Assembly: GCA_030682835.1 (NCBI GenBank)
Contig: JAUXNG010000005.1
Location: forward strand, 1 to 64,000
Length of the DNA stretch: 64,000 bases
From: Hydrogenophaga sp.
Lineage (GTDB): Bacteria; Pseudomonadota; Gammaproteobacteria; Burkholderiales; Burkholderiaceae_C
Direction: 5' to 3'
The translations under genes and the position numbers were made by a program. Under the pieces are notes generated by a model, which was not told where the DNA came from, did no database searches, and was given only the letters and a program-made list of their open reading frames with translations. Of the stretch, positions 58,990 to 64,000 are shown piece by piece (position 1 is the stretch's first letter; every line of letters starts with the position of its first letter).

Positions 58990-59847
58990 TCAGGTCAACA
59001 TGTCGGGCTGGGTCGCTACCAGCTGGGTCCAGATGGTCTGGAAGTGCAGCCAGCCGATGTATTCCGAACCCACGTGTTCGCGGCTGTAGCGCGAGCGGTC
59101 AGCCGGCACGAGGGCGGGCTTGTGGCCGGTGGCTTCCACCAGCAGCTGCTGGCGGCAGCACCGCTCCAGCGCAATGAACCAGAACGCCGCCGCCTCGATG
59201 CTGTGGCGGCTGGCGGTGAACAGGCCGTGGTTCTGGTGAATGGCCGCTTTCACGCCCTTGAACCAGTCGCACATGGCCATGCCCGCGCGCTCCTCAACCG
59301 CCACCTGGCCGGCCTCGTCGTTGATCACCACATGGTCCTCGAAGAAGGCGGCCGCGTCCTGCGAAATCGGCTCCAGCGGACGGCCGAGCGCGGCAAAGGC
59401 GGTGCCGTACACCGTGTGTGCGTGGCACATGGCAATGATGTCCGGGTGCGCCTCGTGCACCGCCGCGTGCAACACGAAGCCGGCGCGGTTGATGGCATGG
59501 CTGCCTTGCACCACGCGGCCCTTGTGGTCGGCCAGGATCAGGTTTGACACCTTCACCTGCGCGAAGTGCACGCACATCGGGTTGGTCCAGTACAGCTCCG
59601 GGTGTTCCGGGTCGCGCACCGTCAGGTGGCCGGCGAAACCGTAGTCGAAACCCTCCAGCGCGAAGGCGCGGCAGGCCGCCACCAGGCGCTGCTGGCGGTG
59701 CAGACGTTCGGCGGCCACGTCGGTGAAGGCGGGCACCTCGGGGAAGATCAGGCCCTTCTGCTCGGGCTGGTAAATGGACACGCGGCCAGGCGACACGAGG
59801 GGTGTGGCGGGCGCGCTGACGGGGGCATGGGCAGTGGCGGTGTTCAC
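58990..59847 (-). CDS. Class II aldolase/adducin family protein
   Basis: A 285-residue protein. The zinc-binding histidines are visible in FGFAGHLTVRDPEHPELYWTNP (family xGHxSxR-type loop) and AAVHEAHPDIIAMCHAHTVYGTAFAALG, with a third His in INQNHGLFTASRHSIE-type sequence. The family includes fuculose-phosphate aldolases and decarboxylases, but many members in Burkholderiales with this length have unknown substrates. It is divergent from a GcvA-type LysR gene that probably regulates it. Confidence 0.85.
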   Translation of the reverse strand: MNTATAHAPVSAPATPLVSPGRVSIYQPEQKGLIFPEVPAFTDVAAERLHRQQRLVAACRAFALEGFDYGFAGHLTVRDPEHPELYWTNPMCVHFAQVKVSNLILADHKGRVVQGSHAINRAGFVLHAAVHEAHPDIIAMCHAHTVYGTAFAALGRPLEPISQDAAAFFEDHVVINDEAGQVAVEERAGMAMCDWFKGVKAAIHQNHGLFTASRHSIEAAAFWFIALERCCRQQLLVEATGHKPALVPADRSRYSREHVGSEYIGWLHFQTIWTQLVATQPDMLT

Positions 59848-59925
59848 GGGCGGTCTCCAACATCTGGGTCAATCCACGGATGTTCCGCTGTTGCCACATG
59901 AATGACAAGCGATGGTTGTTCAAAC

Positions 59926-59948
59926 TCATATGAATGCCATTCACATGA
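59926..59948. promoter_or_regulatory. 23-bp dyad in the aldolase/LysR divergent promoter
   Basis: Arms TCATaTGAAT and ATTCAcATGA flank GCC, with 9 of 10 positions in each arm pairing. It lies 31 bp before the LysR ATG and 78 bp before the aldolase start. A related ACATGAATGACA lies at 59896. Confidence 0.65.
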
Positions 59949-59978
59949 ACTGGGGGCCCTGCCATACTCGCGGGCACC

Positions 59979-60857
59979 ATGCGCAAGATCCCCAACTTCG
60001 TGCTGCTTCGCGCTTTCGAGGCCGCGGCGCGGCTGCAGAGCTTTTCACGTGCCGCCCATGAACTGCACCTCACGCCCTCGGCCATCAGCCACCAGGTGCG
60101 CGAGCTGGAAACCTTTTTTGGCCGCACCCTGTTCGCGCGCAGCCACCGGCGGGTGGACCTCACGCCCGAGGGCCGGCGCCTGGCTGACAGCCTGGGACGG
60201 GTGTTCGACTCGCTGGAAGCCGCTTGCGGCGAGGTGCGGCTGGCGCCGTCGGGTCAGGTGCTCTCGCTGCACTGCGCGCCCAGCTTCGCGGTGAAGTGGC
60301 TGGGTCCGCGCCTGCCCGATTTCATGGCCGCCCACCCGGGCATCACCATCCGCCTCTCGACTGGGGCCGAACCCATGGACCTGACCGCCGCGCGCGAGGT
60401 CGATCTGGCCATCTCCTACGGGCAGGTGGTGCGCCGCCCGGGCATCGAGGTGACCGGGCTCGGGCCGGAAGACATCGTGCCCCTGTGTTCACCCCGGCTG
60501 CGGCCGCGCGGCGGATCGTGGAAGACGCTCATGGCCACCGCCACCCTGATCGACTCGCAGCTGAGCGACATCACCTGGCGGGACTGGTTCGCGCTCAATG
60601 GGCTGCCCCTGCCCGAGCGCCCGCGCCAGTCGTTCGACCGCGGCGCGCTGTCCATCTCGGCCGCGGTGGACGGCATGGGCATTGCGCTGGAAACCACGCG
60701 CTTTGCCGAGCGCGAGCTGGCGCGCGGTGACCTCGTTGAGGTCGGGCGCTCCGTGTTCAAGCGCATCCGGCGCGAGGTGCACTTCCTCTCGGTGCGCAGC
60801 AACGAGCGCCAGGTGGACAAGATAGGTCGCTTCCGGCAGTGGTTGCTGGGCCAGTAA
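59979..60857 (+). CDS. LysR-type regulator, GcvA-like
   Basis: A 292-residue regulator. The GcvA-style HTH is [58 protein letters not shown] (about 5-63), and the C-terminal domain has [32 protein letters not shown] and [28 protein letters not shown]. It is divergent from the class II aldolase gene with a 131-bp shared control region containing a strong dyad. Confidence 0.93.
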   Translation: MRKIPNFVLLRAFEAAARLQSFSRAAHELHLTPSAISHQVRELETFFGRTLFARSHRRVDLTPEGRRLADSLGRVFDSLEAACGEVRLAPSGQVLSLHCAPSFAVKWLGPRLPDFMAAHPGITIRLSTGAEPMDLTAAREVDLAISYGQVVRRPGIEVTGLGPEDIVPLCSPRLRPRGGSWKTLMATATLIDSQLSDITWRDWFALNGLPLPERPRQSFDRGALSISAAVDGMGIALETTRFAERELARGDLVEVGRSVFKRIRREVHFLSVRSNERQVDKIGRFRQWLLGQ

Positions 60858-61032
60858 CCACCGCGGGCAATGGGCTCGGCCCGCCGGGCGCATATCTCGG
60901 CGCCCCGCGATGCCGCACTTATCTGGCGTACGGTGCTGCGACGCGGCCAGACCCTTCGCCGATTCCCACGGGGTCCGTGCACGACTTGACGTATGTCAGC
61001 TGCCAGAAAACGTCGCGTGGCAACAATGGCAT

Positions 61033-61788
<756 letters not shown>

Positions 61789-61822
61789 GCCCGGGGCCCG
61801 AGATTCAAAACCCGACCGGCCG

Positions 61823-64000
61823 ATGACCGCCCTGCAAGTCAAGCTCTGGCGCGACCTGAACCGCCTGCGTGCCCAGGTCATCACCATCGCCGTGGTGGTG
61901 GCCATTGGCGTGGCCGGGTTCGTGGGCATGTTCGCGGTGCACGACTCGCTGCAGACCTCGCGCGCGGCGTTCTACCGCGACAACCACCTGGCCGATCTGT
62001 TCGCCGGCGTGCGGCGGGCACCCGTGTCGCTGCGTGAGCGCATCGAAGCCATTCCCGGCGTGGCCGAGGTGCAGCTCACCGTGGCCTTTGACGCGCAGGT
62101 GGCTCTGCCCGAGGTGCTGCAGCCGGTCACCGGCCGCTTCATCGGGCTCGACCTGGCCGCTGTGCACGCCGGGCGCCAGGGCCTGAACGCGCTCACGCTG
62201 CGCGCCGGCCGCTGGCCCGAGCGCAACAACAGCCAGCTTGAAGCCCTGGTGAGCGACCGCTTCGCCGCTGCCCGCAGCCTGAAGCCTGGTGACGCGGTGC
62301 AGGCCATCTTCAACGGCCGGCTGGAACGCGTTCACATCGTGGGCACGGCGGTGTCGCCCGAATACGTGTTCGCGTCGCAGGGCGGCGCGCCAGACGACAC
62401 CAGCTTCGGCATCTGGTGGATCGACGCCCAGCGCATGACGGAAGCCTTCGACATGCAGGGCGCCTTCAACCAGGCCGCGCTGCGCCTGCACGCGGGTGAG
62501 GCCGAGCCGCCCGTGCTCACCGTGCTCGACCGCCTGCTGGCGCCTTACGGCAGCATCGGCGCCGTGGGGCGCGACCGGCAGCTCTCCACCAAGATCGTGT
62601 CGGACGAGCTGGCGCAGCTCAAGGTGATGGGCACGGTGCTGCCGGCCATCTTCCTGGCCGTGGCCATGTTCATCCTCAACGTGGTGCTCAGCCGCCAGGT
62701 GGCCACGCAGCGCAGCCAGATCGCCGCGCTCAAGGCGCTGGGCTATGGCGATGGCGCCATCGCCTGGCACTACATCCAGCTCGCGCTGGTGATTGCGGGC
62801 CTGGGGGTGCTGGCCGGGCTGGGCCTGAGCCAGCTCATCGGGCGCGGCATGCTCAGTCTGTACGACGAGGTGTTCCGCTTCAACCGCCTGGTCTACACCA
62901 CCCACGCCGGGCTGGTGCTGGCCTCGGCGCTCATGGCCGGGCTGGCCGCCGCCGCCGGCACCTGGACGGCCATCCGCGCCGTGGTGCGTCTGCGCCCGGC
63001 GCAGGCCATGCTGCCGCCCGCGCCCCCGGCCTACAGCGCCACGCTGCTGGAGCGCCTGGGGCTGGGGCGCTTCCTCTCCACCAGTGCGCGCATGGTGGTG
63101 CGCAACCTGGAGCGCCGGCCGCTTCGCGCGGCCTTCACCGTCACCGGGATCGCGCTGGCCGTGGCGCTGCAGATTTCCGGCGCCTTCTGGCTGGACGCCA
63201 TCGCCCACATCGTCGACGTGCAGTTCCGCCAGGTGCAGCAGGGCGATGTGCTGGTCAACTTCCACCGCCCGGTGCCGGTGGACGCCGTGCGCGACCTGCG
63301 GCGCCTGCCCGGCGTGATCGACGCCGAGGTCTACCGCACCGAGCCCGTCAAGATCAGCCTGCGCGGCACCACCCAGGACACCGCCGTGATGGCCCTCAAG
63401 GGCGACGCGCGGCTGATGCGCCTGGTGGACGAACAGCGCGGCGCGCTCTCGCTGCCGTCCGAGGGCGTGGTGCTGTCGGCGCTGCTGGCCAACGAGCTGG
63501 GCGCCCGCGTGGGCGACCGCGTGCAGATCGCGTTCCGGCTGTGGAGCCAGCGCACGGTGGAGGTGACCGTGGTGGACATCGCCCACACCATGTTCGGCCA
63601 GCTGCTCTACATGAACCTGGACACGCTCAACCGCCTGGCCGGCGACGGCCACGGCGTGGCCGACGCCGCGCTGCAGGTGGACCCTGCGGCCATGCCCGCC
63701 TTCTGGGCGGCGGTTAAGGGGGCGCCGCTCATCAACTCGGTGTTTGACAAAGCCAGCACCATGACCGAGTTCAACCAGCGCACCTCGCGCAACATGGGCG
63801 TGTTCAGCGGCATCCTCACGCTGTTTGCCGTGGCCATGGCCGTGGGCATCATCTACAACGCGGCGCGCATCTCGCTCTCGGAACGCTCATGGGAGCTGGC
63901 CAGCCTGCGCGTGCTGGGCATGACCCGCGCCGAGGTGTCGGTGCTGTTGCTGGCCGAACTGCTGGCCGAACTGTTGATCGCCCTGCCCATCGGCGCGCTG
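61823..64000 (+). CDS. FtsX-type ABC transporter permease (3' end outside window)
   Basis: The frame is open from ATG 61823 to the window edge (726 codons, no stop), so the C-terminus is missing. The N-terminal helix [24 protein letters not shown] (about 19-42) is followed by a large periplasmic domain, then an FtsX core with three helices ([57 protein letters not shown]) around residues 275-390. A second membrane half begins near 430 and a second FtsX core near 670. This double-FtsX layout resembles DevC/YbbP-like permeases and pairs with the ATPase upstream. Confidence 0.9.
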   Translation, partial: MTALQVKLWRDLNRLRAQVITIAVVVAIGVAGFVGMFAVHDSLQTSRAAFYRDNHLADLFAGVRRAPVSLRERIEAIPGVAEVQLTVAFDAQVALPEVLQPVTGRFIGLDLAAVHAGRQGLNALTLRAGRWPERNNSQLEALVSDRFAAARSLKPGDAVQAIFNGRLERVHIVGTAVSPEYVFASQGGAPDDTSFGIWWIDAQRMTEAFDMQGAFNQAALRLHAGEAEPPVLTVLDRLLAPYGSIGAVGRDRQLSTKIVSDELAQLKVMGTVLPAIFLAVAMFILNVVLSRQVATQRSQIAALKALGYGDGAIAWHYIQLALVIAGLGVLAGLGLSQLIGRGMLSLYDEVFRFNRLVYTTHAGLVLASALMAGLAAAAGTWTAIRAVVRLRPAQAMLPPAPPAYSATLLERLGLGRFLSTSARMVVRNLERRPLRAAFTVTGIALAVALQISGAFWLDAIAHIVDVQFRQVQQGDVLVNFHRPVPVDAVRDLRRLPGVIDAEVYRTEPVKISLRGTTQDTAVMALKGDARLMRLVDEQRGALSLPSEGVVLSALLANELGARVGDRVQIAFRLWSQRTVEVTVVDIAHTMFGQLLYMNLDTLNRLAGDGHGVADAALQVDPAAMPAFWAAVKGAPLINSVFDKASTMTEFNQRTSRNMGVFSGILTLFAVAMAVGIIYNAARISLSERSWELASLRVLGMTRAEVSVLLLAELLAELLIALPIGAL

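Noticed and set aside
60985-60998. TTGACG and TGAC-GTAT-GTCA upstream of the ABC ATPase as promoter/operator
   Set aside because: No -10 element at suitable spacing and the dyad arms are only 4 bp.
61805-63652. A 615-codon open frame antisense to the FtsX-type permease
   Set aside because: Composition (His/Gln/Arg/Gly-rich) is that of a shadow frame, while the plus-strand frame has clear FtsX features.

Overview
This window is a GC-rich, gene-dense bacterial chromosome segment. Gene content, gene order and dispersed repeats fit a betaproteobacterium of the family Comamonadaceae (Hydrogenophaga/Acidovorax-like); the genus is inference. Both edges cut genes: the 3' part of acnB at the left and an FtsX-type ABC permease at the right. 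I see no rRNA, tRNA, CRISPR array, prophage or insertion sequence. Nearly everything looks like vertically inherited core or catabolic genes.

Layout. 1-7065: TCA enzymes acnB (partial) and acnA, separated by an amidase, a DUF364-type protein and a low-complexity lipoprotein. 7167-11412: an HtrA-like protease without PDZ, then a MoxR-DUF58-VWA cluster. 11413-11795: a 383-bp gene-free stretch built from a duplicated ~70-bp repeat. 11796-14060: an FAD monooxygenase and an orphan Bug-type binding protein. 14078-19761 (minus strand): the tryptophan-to-anthranilate genes kynB-kynU-kynA running straight into molybdate uptake genes modA-modB-modC. 19863-23301 (minus): RNA methyltransferase-like gene, YkgJ cysteine-cluster protein, argF and argD. 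23469-29017: DUF3579, DUF2062, a pseudouridine synthase, a DUF2726-like protein, an alpha/beta hydrolase, an EI24 membrane protein and a molybdopterin-binding-domain protein. 29020-34255: the nitrogen control block, with NtrC sites and a sigma-54 promoter ahead of glnA, then a small secreted protein, ntrB and ntrC. 34409-40527 (minus): xthA, folA, an EamA exporter, thyA, a lytic transglycosylase, an FAD-linked oxidase and DUF2069. 40603-50999: YihY, a P450-hydrolase pair, metY, a CBS-domain protein, aroC, an MFS transporter, two EamA exporters and aroQ. 51109-57414 (minus): LysR-leuC-leuD-Bug-CaiB-HMG-CoA-lyase-like genes, which I read as a self-contained catabolic module for a C5/C6 branched dicarboxylate. 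57560-64000: PaiB-like and LysE genes, a class II aldolase gene divergent from its likely LysR regulator, and an ABC ATPase plus FtsX-type permease.

The most interesting points are these. (1) The LysR/LeuCD/CaiB/HMGCL-like/Bug module has the right enzyme classes to take citraconate through citramalate and citramalyl-CoA to acetyl-CoA and pyruvate. It carries two adjacent palindromes before leuC. (2) A dispersed ~27-bp inverted repeat family occurs at eight loci, and one copy lies in frame inside kynU, adding about 13 residues. (3) A perfect 12-bp palindrome sits exactly between the -35 and -10 of the DUF3579 promoter. (4) kyn and mod genes are joined with a 10-bp gap. Functional assignments rest on motifs I could read by eye; no database search was possible.
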